Source: Solibacteraceae bacterium
Lineage (GTDB): Bacteria; Acidobacteriota; Terriglobia; Bryobacterales; Bryobacteraceae
Length of the DNA: 64,000 nucleotides
Direction: 5' to 3'
NCBI GenBank assembly: GCA_026984795.1
Contig: JALSRK010000006.1
Span: 26,585 to 90,584, forward strand
This document shows, piece by piece, positions 40,438 through 48,094 of this stretch. The notes below the pieces were generated by a model. That model had not been told where the DNA came from and ran no database searches. It saw only the letters and a list, made by a program, of their open reading frames with translations. The translations under genes and the position numbers were made by a program. Each line of letters starts with the position of its first letter. Within the stretch, counting starts at the first letter, position 1.

Positions 40438-40858
40438 CTTTTCGCTCCCACCTCGAAGCCGGCTCCCTCTCCTTCCGGCATTCCATCCACTGCGACCAGT
40501 CGAGCACCCCCTTCTTCCACATGTAGAAGAACCCGCACAGCACCAGCCCGATGAACACCAGCATCTCCACGAACCCGAACAGCTTCAGGTCTCCGTAGAC
40601 CACCGCCCACGGGTAGAGGAAGACGATCTCTACGTCAAATAAGATGAAGATCATCGCCACGAGGTAGAACTTTACGCTGAACCGCTCCCGGGCGTCGCCC
40701 ACCGGGATCATTCCGCATTCGTAAGGCGAGTCCTTGACGGGATTCCGGAGCCGCTTGCCCAATACATAAGAGGCCCCCATCATTCCCCCGGCCACAGCCA
40801 TCGCCACGATCACCTGCAGCAGGACCGGAAAATAGAGCTGAGCGTATGATGTCGGCAT
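40427..40858 (-). CDS. nuoA: NADH-quinone oxidoreductase subunit A
   Basis: NuoA (143 residues) is a three-helix membrane subunit. The family core [20 protein letters not shown] and [12 protein letters not shown] is clear. A hydrophilic C-terminal extension (about 117-143) overlaps nuoC. It heads the minus-strand nuo operon and has a well-placed sigma-70-type promoter at 40891-40920, with a short leader of about 25 nt. Confidence 0.95.
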   Translation of the reverse strand: MPTSYAQLYFPVLLQVIVAMAVAGGMMGASYVLGKRLRNPVKDSPYECGMIPVGDARERFSVKFYLVAMIFILFDVEIVFLYPWAVVYGDLKLFGFVEMLVFIGLVLCGFFYMWKKGVLDWSQWMECRKEREPASRWERKDAA

Positions 40859-40890
40859 CGGCGTCCGGACTCAGGAAGGACTAAATCTTG

Positions 40891-40920
40891 ACTATAATGA
40901 CGTCGAGAGCAGGGTGTCAA
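40891..40920 (-). promoter_or_regulatory. Sigma-70-type promoter of the nuo operon
   Basis: On the minus strand TTGACA (40915-40920) is followed after 18 bp by TATAGT (40891-40896). Predicted start is near 40884, about 25 nt before nuoA. The -35 is a perfect consensus match, rare in such GC-rich DNA. Confidence 0.75.
40893..40898 (+). promoter_or_regulatory. -10 hexamer TATAAT, probable thiS promoter overlapping the nuo promoter
   Basis: A perfect TATAAT lies on the + strand inside the nuo -10 region. No good -35 is seen at 17 bp. If used, it would start near 40905, ahead of thiS, and compete with the divergent nuo promoter. Confidence 0.45.
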
Positions 40921-40949
40921 ATCCTGTTCCGCTTGGTTTTTCAGTCCTT

Positions 40950-41174
40950 ATGCCTGCCAGCGCGAACACACAGATCGAGATCACCGTCAACGGCGAGCCC
41001 CGCTCGGTTCCCGAAGGCTCCACCGTCTCCTCGCTGCTCGAGTCCCTCGAGCTCCCCGCGGACCGCGTAGCCGTCGAATTCAACCGGGAGATCCTGAGAA
41101 AGGACCGCTGGGCCTCCACCCGGCTGCGGGCCGGCGACCGCCTCGAGATCGTCCACTTCGTCGGCGGCGGCTGA
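40950..41174 (+). CDS. thiS: Sulfur-carrier protein ThiS
   Basis: ThiS carries sulfur as a C-terminal thiocarboxylate for thiazole synthesis in thiamine biosynthesis. The 74-residue protein has the ubiquitin-like pattern IEITVNGEPRSVPEGSTVSS, VAVEFNREILRKDRW and the required C-terminal FVGGG. ATG 40950 fits the family length; a GTG at 40914 would add 12 residues. No other thi genes are nearby. MoaD was considered because moeA and moaC follow, but the NxEIxxRxxW and EIVxFVGGG motifs are those of ThiS. Confidence 0.9.
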   Translation: MPASANTQIEITVNGEPRSVPEGSTVSSLLESLELPADRVAVEFNREILRKDRWASTRLRAGDRLEIVHFVGGG

Positions 41175-41183
41175 TCTCTCGGC

Positions 41184-42581
41184 CTAGGCGGCCGGCGGTC
41201 CCGGAAAGGGCCCGCGAACCTCTTCGAGCCGCCCGGCCACCGCCAGCAGCAGCTCCTCATCCCACGGCCTGCCAATCAGTTGCACACCCGCCGGCAGCCG
41301 CGAGCCCCGGTCTTCCACCAGCTCCACCGGAACCGCCACCGCGGGCATCCCCAGCAGGTTCGCCGGTACCAGCGGCGCCATCGCCTCCGCGTAATCAATC
41401 GGCCCGGCCGGCGTCTCCCAGCTCCGCTCCCGGTGCCGGAAAGCGGGCGTCCCGCAGCACGGCCACAGCAGCAGACGCCGCGGACCCATCTTCCGCACCA
41501 GCTCCGCCCGCAGCTTGTCCCTGGCCGTCAGGTTCTCGACCACCTGCTTCGCGGTGGGCTCCGGCTCGTCCGCGACGCGGTCCCACAGCTCGGTGCCGGT
41601 CCAGTGGAGCCGCTCCCGGTTCTGCTCGAGCACCTCCCGCATCACGGTGAGCGACAGCCGGTTGAAGAAGAAGTCCCAGAGCCGCACGGCGCGCTCGGCC
41701 GCCGCCCAGGGAAACTCCTCCACCGCGAAACCTGCCTCCTCGAGCAGCGCCGCCGCCTTCTTCACCGCCTGCCGCACCCGCTCCTGCACCGGCACGCCGC
41801 CCACCTGCTCCATCACGCCGATCCGGACGCCCGGGGCCTCCGCCGGCCGCAGCTCCACCGGGGCCGAGAACGGATCCAGCGGGTCGTGCCCGGCCAGGAC
41901 CTCGAAGAGCAGCCGCACATCGCGCACCGTACGCGCCATCGGCCCTCCGACGCCGAGCAGCCCGCCGGGGTGGGCGATCTCCGGGAAGTGGCCGGTGGCC
42001 GGGCACCGCCCCGGCGTCGGTTTCAACCCCACGATCCCGCAGAAGTGCGCCGGCTCCCGGATCGACCCGCCGCCGTCGCTGCCCACACCCCCGCCCGAGC
42101 AGCGGGCCGCGATCGCCGCCGCCTCCCCACCCGAGGAGCCCCCGGCCGTCCGCTCCACGTCCCACGGGTTGTTCGTCCGCCCGGTGATGTGGTTGTCCGT
42201 CTCGTAGTTCATGAGGAACTCCGGACAGTTGGTCTTGCCCAGGATCACCGCCCCGGCCCGCTTCAGCCGCGCCGCCGAGGTCGAGTCCGCCCCCGCCCGG
42301 TGCCCCAGCCGCAGCCGGCTGCCGCACAGCGTCGGCAGCCCCTCGAGATCGAAACTGTCTTTGATCGTCACCGGCACCCCGTGGAGCGGCCCCCGGGGCT
42401 CGGATCCATCCAGCGCCTGGGCCCGCCGGCGCGCCTCGTCGGCCAGGACGCAGACGAAGGCATTGATCTCCGGATTCACCCGCTCGATCTGCTGCAGGTG
42501 CGCTTCCACCAGCTCGGCGGCCGACGTCTCACCCGTCCGGACCGCCTCGGCCATCCTCTCCAAGGTCCAACGATGCGGCAT
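41184..42581 (-). CDS. Amidase (amidase-signature family)
   Basis: This is a 465-residue amidase-signature hydrolase. The Ser-cisSer-Lys triad is complete: lysine in GVPVTIKDSFD, cis-serine in AGGSSGGEAAA and nucleophile serine in GSDGGGSIREPA. No signal peptide is seen, so it is cytosolic. It could be a fatty-acid-amide, acetamide or other amidase. GatA is less likely, since no gatC or gatB is adjacent. ATG 42581 (MPHRWTLERMAEAV) has a TACACT hexamer 8 nt upstream. It converges with thiS (9-bp gap) and diverges from moeA. Confidence 0.9.
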   Translation of the reverse strand: MPHRWTLERMAEAVRTGETSAAELVEAHLQQIERVNPEINAFVCVLADEARRRAQALDGSEPRGPLHGVPVTIKDSFDLEGLPTLCGSRLRLGHRAGADSTSAARLKRAGAVILGKTNCPEFLMNYETDNHITGRTNNPWDVERTAGGSSGGEAAAIAARCSGGGVGSDGGGSIREPAHFCGIVGLKPTPGRCPATGHFPEIAHPGGLLGVGGPMARTVRDVRLLFEVLAGHDPLDPFSAPVELRPAEAPGVRIGVMEQVGGVPVQERVRQAVKKAAALLEEAGFAVEEFPWAAAERAVRLWDFFFNRLSLTVMREVLEQNRERLHWTGTELWDRVADEPEPTAKQVVENLTARDKLRAELVRKMGPRRLLLWPCCGTPAFRHRERSWETPAGPIDYAEAMAPLVPANLLGMPAVAVPVELVEDRGSRLPAGVQLIGRPWDEELLLAVAGRLEEVRGPFPGPPAA

Positions 42582-42589
42582 AAACCACC

Positions 42590-42595
42590 AGTGTA
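42590..42595 (-). promoter_or_regulatory. -10-like hexamer TACACT before the amidase gene
   Basis: On the minus strand TACACT ends 8 nt before ATG 42581. It implies a leader of only one or two bases. Confidence 0.4.
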
Positions 42596-42629
42596 CGAAG
42601 CCACGCCCGGCCGGGCAGGCCCGCCGCGC

Positions 42630-42635
42630 TACAAT
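42630..42635 (+). promoter_or_regulatory. -10-like hexamer TACAAT before moeA
   Basis: TACAAT ends 6 nt before GTG 42642, the position where transcription would be expected to start. It supports a leaderless moeA mRNA. Confidence 0.45.
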
Positions 42636-42641
42636 GGCGGC

Positions 42642-43835
42642 GTGGCCACGATGAGCTTCGAGCAGGCGCGGGCTTGCGTCATTGAGAAGGTACGCCAGGC
42701 GGCTTCCCCGCCGCCCGTGGAAGAAGTGCTTTTGCACCAAGCCGCCGGGCGCATCCTCGCCGCCGCAGTTCATGCTGACCGCGACTACCCACCCCTCTCC
42801 CGCTCCATCCGCGACGGCTTCGCCGTCCGCTCGGCCGATCTGCCGGGCGAGTTCGAGGTGGTCGGCGAGGTACGGGCCGGGGAACGCCTCGACCGCGAAG
42901 TCGGCCCCGGTGAGGCCGTCGAGATCATGACCGGCGCTCCCGTGCCCCCCGGCGCCGACCAGGTTGTCATGATCGAGCACACCCGCCGCGAAGGCGCCCG
43001 CATGGCCACCGACCGGCCGCCCAAGCCCGGCGAGTTCATCAATCCCCAGGGGGCCGAGGTCCGCGAGGGCGAAGAGGTCATCGGCCCGGGCCGCCGTATC
43101 GACTACGCTACGATCTCCCTTCTGGCCACCGTCGGAACGGTCCGCGTCCCCGTCTACATGAAGCCAAGGGTCGCCATCATCGCCACCGGTGACGAGATCG
43201 TACCCGCCGGCGCCCGGCCCCTTGCCCACCAGATCCGCAACTCCAACGCCTATTCCCTGGCCGCCCAGGTCGTCCAGGCCGGCGGGCTTCCCTTGATCCT
43301 GCCCGTCGCCCGGGACGACCACGCCTCCACCCGCGCCCTCGTCGACCGCGGCCTCAAGCGGGATCTGCTCCTGCTCTCCGGCGGCGTCTCCGCCGGCAAA
43401 TACGACATCGTCGAGGAAGTCCTGGCCGAGTTCGGCGCCGAGTTTTACTTCGACCGCACCCTGATCCAGCCCGGCCGTCCCACCGTCTTCGGGCGCGCCC
43501 AGGGGACCTTCTTCTTCGGCCTGCCCGGCAACCCCGTCTCGACCATGGTCACCTTCCGCGTCTTCGCCCAGGCCGCGGTCGAGCTGCTCGCCGGGCGCAC
43601 CGACCCCGAGTTGCCGTTCCTGCTCTCCCGGCTGACCCGGCCTTTCCGCCACCAGCCGGGCCTCACCCGCTTCCTGCCCGCCCACCTCAGCCCGGACGGC
43701 TCGGAACTCACCCCCATCGACTGGCAAGGCTCGAGCGACGTCGCCGCCGTGGCGCGCGCCAACGCCTTCCTGGTCGCCGAAGCGGATCGTGAAAGCTGGG
43801 AGGCCGGCGACTTCATGCCAGCGCTGATGAAATGA
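42642..43835 (+). CDS. moeA: Molybdopterin molybdotransferase MoeA
   Basis: MoeA inserts molybdate into adenylylated molybdopterin. The 397-residue protein (394 from ATG 42651) has [81 protein letters not shown] and [14 protein letters not shown], all classical MoeA motifs. GTG 42642 is suggested by the TACAAT hexamer placed 6 nt before it; ATG 42651 is the alternative. The stop overlaps moaC by 4 bp, forming a cofactor operon. Confidence 0.94.
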   Translation: MATMSFEQARACVIEKVRQAASPPPVEEVLLHQAAGRILAAAVHADRDYPPLSRSIRDGFAVRSADLPGEFEVVGEVRAGERLDREVGPGEAVEIMTGAPVPPGADQVVMIEHTRREGARMATDRPPKPGEFINPQGAEVREGEEVIGPGRRIDYATISLLATVGTVRVPVYMKPRVAIIATGDEIVPAGARPLAHQIRNSNAYSLAAQVVQAGGLPLILPVARDDHASTRALVDRGLKRDLLLLSGGVSAGKYDIVEEVLAEFGAEFYFDRTLIQPGRPTVFGRAQGTFFFGLPGNPVSTMVTFRVFAQAAVELLAGRTDPELPFLLSRLTRPFRHQPGLTRFLPAHLSPDGSELTPIDWQGSSDVAAVARANAFLVAEADRESWEAGDFMPALMK

Positions 43836-44308
43836 GCAAACTGTCCCACTACGACGAATCCGGCAGCCCCCGCATGGTGGACGTGACGGAGAAACCGCCC
43901 ACCCGGCGCACCGCCCGTGCCCGCGCCTTCGTCCGCATCCGGCCCGAAATCCTCGCGCGGCTGCCCGAGAACCCCAAAGGCGACCCGCTCGAAGTCGCCC
44001 GGCTCGCCGGGATCATGGCCGCCAAGAAGACCGCCGAACTCATCCCCCTCTGCCACCCTCTGCCGATCACGCACGCCGACGTCACCGTCCAGATCGAAGA
44101 CGCCGGCGTCCGTATCGAAACCAGCGTCGCCACCACCGCCCCGACGGGCGTCGAAATGGAGGCCCTGACCGCCGCCTCGGTGGCCGCCCTCACCGTCTAC
44201 GACATGGTGAAGGCCCTGGATAAGTCCATCGAGATCACCGGGATCCACCTTCTCGAAAAGACCGGCGGCAAGTCGGGCTCCTGGCGGCGGGAGCGGGAAT
44301 CCGACTGA
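43832..44308 (+). CDS. moaC: Cyclic pyranopterin monophosphate synthase MoaC
   Basis: MoaC converts the MoaA product to cyclic pyranopterin monophosphate. The 158-residue protein has the family motifs [53 protein letters not shown] and the C-terminal [10 protein letters not shown]. The ATGA overlap with moeA shows translational coupling. No moaA is in the window. Confidence 0.96.
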   Translation: MSKLSHYDESGSPRMVDVTEKPPTRRTARARAFVRIRPEILARLPENPKGDPLEVARLAGIMAAKKTAELIPLCHPLPITHADVTVQIEDAGVRIETSVATTAPTGVEMEALTAASVAALTVYDMVKALDKSIEITGIHLLEKTGGKSGSWRRERESD

Positions 44309-44401
44309 CTGCTTCTCCCCTCGGCGGAATGCTATCTTGTGAACAGGCCCGGAGGGGCGAATCCACCCCCTCGGCCGGCGCGTCATAACAACAGAGTGAT
44401 C

Positions 44402-45469
44402 ATGCGCTTCCACTACTTGGCCGTCGCGCTCAGTTGTTCGCTCCTATGGGGCCAACAAGAACTGCCGGAGAGGACCTTCCGCACCACCGTCAGCGAGGTC
44501 GTCGTCCCCGTCACCGTCATGACCAAGGGCGGCACCTACGTCAGCGGCCTCGAAGCGAGCGACTTCCGCCTTTACGACAACGGCAAGATCCAGGACATCC
44601 GGATGGATGTCACCTACAACCCGATCTCCATGGTCGTGGCCATCCAGCACAACGCGGACGTGGAGGGTTTCATCCCCAAGATCCGCAAGATCGGCCAGAT
44701 GTTGGAGACGCTGGTGATCGGCAAGTACGGCGAGGCTATGCTGGTGGCCTTCGACCACCGCATCCGCATCCTGCAAGACTGGACCAACGACGGAGCTCAG
44801 TTCACCAAGGCCCTGGAGAGGCTGCACCCCGGCTCCTCCACCAGCCGCATGATCGACGCCGTCTTCTTCTCGATCCGCGAGTTGCGTAAACGCCCGGTGA
44901 ACCACCGCCGCGTCCTCCTGCTCATCTCCACCACCCGCGACAAGGGCTCCAACGGACGGATGCGCGACGCCCTGCTCGAGGCTGAGTTCAACAACGTCAT
45001 CATCTACACGGTCAACATCAACCGCGCCCTGGCCATGCTGACAAAGACGCCCACCGTCCGCCGGGATTCGCCTTACCCTACGGCGGCGACTCCGCTGCCC
45101 GGCGTGGCGCCCCAGATCCCCTATAACGTCAATCAGGTCCGCGGCCAGCACTCCATGACCTTTGTTCCACTCATCAAAGAGATCTTCATCCAGACGAAGG
45201 CCATCTTCATCCCCAACCAGGCCGAGGTCTTCACCAAGTACACCGGCGGCCGGGAGTACGGCTTCACTGACCTGAAGAGCCTCGAGCGCGCCCTCACCCG
45301 GCTGGGCGAGGAGCTCCACAGCCAATACATCCTTAGCTATCAGCCGAACAACCCCGAAGAGGCCGGCTACCACGAGATCCGCGTGGAAGTGAATCGTCCG
45401 AACCTGGTCGTCCGCGCGCGCCGCGGCTACTGGGCCGCCGCCAAATATACCCAAGAGCCCGGCGAGTGA
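44402..45469 (+). CDS. Secreted VWFA-related Acidobacterial domain protein
   Basis: This 355-residue protein has a signal peptide (MRFHYLAVALSCSLLWGQQ) and the fold of the VWFA-related Acidobacterial family: FRTTVSEVVVPVTVMTKGGT, GLEASDFRLYDNGKIQDI and, near the end, QYILSYQPNNPEEAGYHEIR. The usual VWA metal motif DxSxS is absent: the strand reads SMVVAIQHNADVEGF, so metal binding is doubtful. A TATCTT hexamer at 44333-44338 may be its -10. Function is unknown; expansion in this phylum is well known. Confidence 0.88.
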   Translation: MRFHYLAVALSCSLLWGQQELPERTFRTTVSEVVVPVTVMTKGGTYVSGLEASDFRLYDNGKIQDIRMDVTYNPISMVVAIQHNADVEGFIPKIRKIGQMLETLVIGKYGEAMLVAFDHRIRILQDWTNDGAQFTKALERLHPGSSTSRMIDAVFFSIRELRKRPVNHRRVLLLISTTRDKGSNGRMRDALLEAEFNNVIIYTVNINRALAMLTKTPTVRRDSPYPTAATPLPGVAPQIPYNVNQVRGQHSMTFVPLIKEIFIQTKAIFIPNQAEVFTKYTGGREYGFTDLKSLERALTRLGEELHSQYILSYQPNNPEEAGYHEIRVEVNRPNLVVRARRGYWAAAKYTQEPGE

Positions 45470-45511
45470 CTTCACCCCGGTTTCCCCGGCCGGCCGTCCC
45501 CCCACCCCGGC

Positions 45512-47962
45512 TCAGAACAGTATGTCGAAATCCAGCCGGAACCGGCGCTTATTGTTCCCCAAGAACTCCCCGAACTGCGGGTCCGCCACGTTCCACCGCA
45601 CCGCCCCCGGGTTCCAGTGGTTCGTCACGTTGAACATGCTGAAGGAGACCCGGAACATGTGCTTCTTGAACAGAATGTCCCGGGAAATCCGGAAGTCCAG
45701 CGACAAGAAGTTCGGAAACCGCCGCGAGTACGGCCGCCCCGCGTACTCCTGGCGCTCGTCCACCGCCGCGTAAGGGAATCCGTTGCGCCACTCCAGCATC
45801 GGCGAGAACCGCCATTTCTTCGATAAAGGAAACACGCCCCAGGTCAGGAACCGGTGCGGGATCGTCCCCGGCAGCGTCGCCTCCACGTCGTTCCGGACGA
45901 TCGGCGCCGGGTAGTTGCCCAGCCATACCGTGAAATCGTTCAAACTCCCCCGCGTCCAGCTATAGACATAGGAGGCCACCACCTCGTTCTCCTTGTAGAA
46001 CCGGAACCGCGAAACCGTCTCCAAGCTCCGGTGCCGGCTCCGCCCCCGGCCCTCCATCGCCAGCGCCCCACTTTCGCCCACCTTGCGCGGCCTGACCACC
46101 GGCAGGCCTTCCGCGCGGCTCTCCAGATAGGACGCCCGCACCCGCACCCGGTCGCCAAACCGCCGTTCCATTTGTATCTGCCACGTCAGGCTCCGCGGCG
46201 CGTACGAACCCGTACGGCGCCCCCCTGCCGACAGCGGAGGCAGCGATGCGCCCCCCAGGAGGTTTGCAAACAACCGGGGCCCGTCGAGGATGCTGCCCGC
46301 CGCATCGAACTCCGTTACCGCCTGCGCCGGGTAATGCGGCCAGCCGAAGACGTTCAGCGGCACCCGGTCATAGAACCAGCCCAGCCCGGCGCGCACCGTC
46401 GTGGCCTCGTCGCCCAACGGCGACCACGCCAGCCCGAGCCGCGGCGCGAACCGCGCCACCCCCGTCTTTGCCTGGTAGTCCATCCGGATCCCGCTTTCGA
46501 AACTCAGCCCCGGCCGGGCGTCCCAGTGGTCCTGGACATAGAGGCTCGTCTCGGTGTCCGCCAGCCGGAACCCCGGCCCCACGCCGTAGTCGATCCGCCG
46601 CAGCAGTCGCCCTTCCAGATCCCGGACGTTCACCGCCCGGTTCCGCCAGCCGTTCCGCAGCCGGGTGTAGAGGAGCTGGCCGCCGATCTGGAGGTTGTGC
46701 TTGCCCCGCGGCGCGAAGCTGTAAGATTCGAGCCACTGGAACCGTTCCGCCCTGCGGTCCTGCCGGCTGAAGTAGGAGCCGCTGTTCTGCGTCACCCCGA
46801 GGGTGAACTCGCCGTCCCCCTGCCCCCACACCTTGCCCCGGTTCCGCCCGAACGCCGCCAGCGACGTCAGTGTCCCGCCGGCCAGCGCCGTCCGATCGGT
46901 CAAGCTCACCCGCACCTCGTGTCCGGCCCAGTTCGGCGTCGCCGGCTGCGGGTTGTAGAAATCGAGATTCGCGTACTGGATCCGGTCCGGCGCCGCGTGC
47001 ACCGCCAGTGTGAGGAAGTGCTCCGGCGAAGCGACGAAGTCGAACTGCGTCAGCGAGTTCCACCCCTGCGACTTGGTCTCGTTGAAGGGAAACGGCAGCG
47101 CCCGCACCGGCGTCTTTTTCAGCCGGTATTCCACCGACTGCGCCAGATAGATTTTGTCCTTGACCACCGGTCCGCGGACGCTGAACCGTGGGGTGAACGC
47201 CCGCACCCCCCGCAGCCTCCCGCTGAAGATCCGCATCTCCGGCATCGGATCGTTGAGCTCCCAGCGCCACTGGCTCTCGCCTCCGCGCGTATTCACCGCC
47301 ACTACGGCCACGGTAAACCGCCCGTATTCGGCCAGAAACGGACTCTTGTAGAGATCGATCGTCGCCACCGCGTCGATCGGGACGGTGGCGCCGAAATCCC
47401 CTGTCGCCGGGTCCGTCACGTCCACGGAATTCACCAGCAGTAAGCTGCTCGGCTCCGGCCGGTCCGAGATGTGCAGCTTGCCCTCCGGCGTCCGTGTCAC
47501 CCCCGGCAGCAGCGGCAGGGCGTCCCGCACGTTCGCCGGCCGCGACGGCAGCCCCTCCAGCCGGCTTCCGCTCACCGTCACCGCCGTGCTCGCCCCGCCC
47601 TCGGCCCCGGGGGCCTCCGCCTCCACCGTCACCGACTCGTGCCGCTCGCCGGCGGCCGCGAGCGTCACTTCCAACTCGATCCGCTCCCCCCGCCCGACCC
47701 TCACCTCCCGTTCCACCGGGAGAAAGCCTTCGCTCCGCACCATTACCGTCCAGACGCCCGCCGTGGGGATCGTGAAGCTCACTTCGCCCGTTCCCCCCGT
47801 CGCCGCCTGGAGCGCCACCTCGCCCCGGCGCACCTCCACCTGCGCCCCGCTCACCGCCGCCCCCGCCTCGTCGGCCAGCTTCACCCGCAGGGCGCAGCAG
47901 TTCCCTTGGCCATAGGCCAGGCCTGCCATCGCCGCCAACAAAATGAACGCCCGGAACACCAT
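45512..47962 (-). CDS. TonB-dependent receptor with carboxypeptidase-regulatory N-domain (copy 3)
   Basis: This 816-residue outer-membrane receptor is shorter than and divergent from the two at 17648-24168. A signal peptide (VFRAFILLAAMAGLAYG) is followed by a carboxypeptidase-regulatory domain (LRVKLADEAGAAVSGAQVEV), a plug (LEGLPSRPANVRDALPLLPG) and a barrel ending in RFRLDFDILF. GAGGG lies just before ATG 47962. It lies 132 bp downstream of the xylanase gene on the same strand, which suggests but does not prove a link to xylan uptake. Confidence 0.88.
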   Translation of the reverse strand: MVFRAFILLAAMAGLAYGQGNCCALRVKLADEAGAAVSGAQVEVRRGEVALQAATGGTGEVSFTIPTAGVWTVMVRSEGFLPVEREVRVGRGERIELEVTLAAAGERHESVTVEAEAPGAEGGASTAVTVSGSRLEGLPSRPANVRDALPLLPGVTRTPEGKLHISDRPEPSSLLLVNSVDVTDPATGDFGATVPIDAVATIDLYKSPFLAEYGRFTVAVVAVNTRGGESQWRWELNDPMPEMRIFSGRLRGVRAFTPRFSVRGPVVKDKIYLAQSVEYRLKKTPVRALPFPFNETKSQGWNSLTQFDFVASPEHFLTLAVHAAPDRIQYANLDFYNPQPATPNWAGHEVRVSLTDRTALAGGTLTSLAAFGRNRGKVWGQGDGEFTLGVTQNSGSYFSRQDRRAERFQWLESYSFAPRGKHNLQIGGQLLYTRLRNGWRNRAVNVRDLEGRLLRRIDYGVGPGFRLADTETSLYVQDHWDARPGLSFESGIRMDYQAKTGVARFAPRLGLAWSPLGDEATTVRAGLGWFYDRVPLNVFGWPHYPAQAVTEFDAAGSILDGPRLFANLLGGASLPPLSAGGRRTGSYAPRSLTWQIQMERRFGDRVRVRASYLESRAEGLPVVRPRKVGESGALAMEGRGRSRHRSLETVSRFRFYKENEVVASYVYSWTRGSLNDFTVWLGNYPAPIVRNDVEATLPGTIPHRFLTWGVFPLSKKWRFSPMLEWRNGFPYAAVDERQEYAGRPYSRRFPNFLSLDFRISRDILFKKHMFRVSFSMFNVTNHWNPGAVRWNVADPQFGEFLGNNKRRFRLDFDILF

Positions 47963-48094
47963 CCCTCGAAACGCTCCCCTACCTAGGCCCGTTGCTGCCC
48001 GGCCGGGCGAGTCCCTCCCTATAGTTCCATTCCGCCACGCCTGCGGCTACGGAGTCATTCGGGAGAAAGCGCCCGCCGGGGCTTCCCCTGTGCC

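Noticed and set aside
40950..41174. MoaD assignment for the small ubiquitin-like protein near moeA and moaC
   Set aside because: The residue pattern and the FVGGG end are those of ThiS, and the gene is separated from moeA by a minus-strand amidase.
41184..42581. GatA subunit of the amidotransferase
   Set aside because: Motifs fit the general amidase family, and neither gatC nor gatB is adjacent, so a specific GatA call is not supported.
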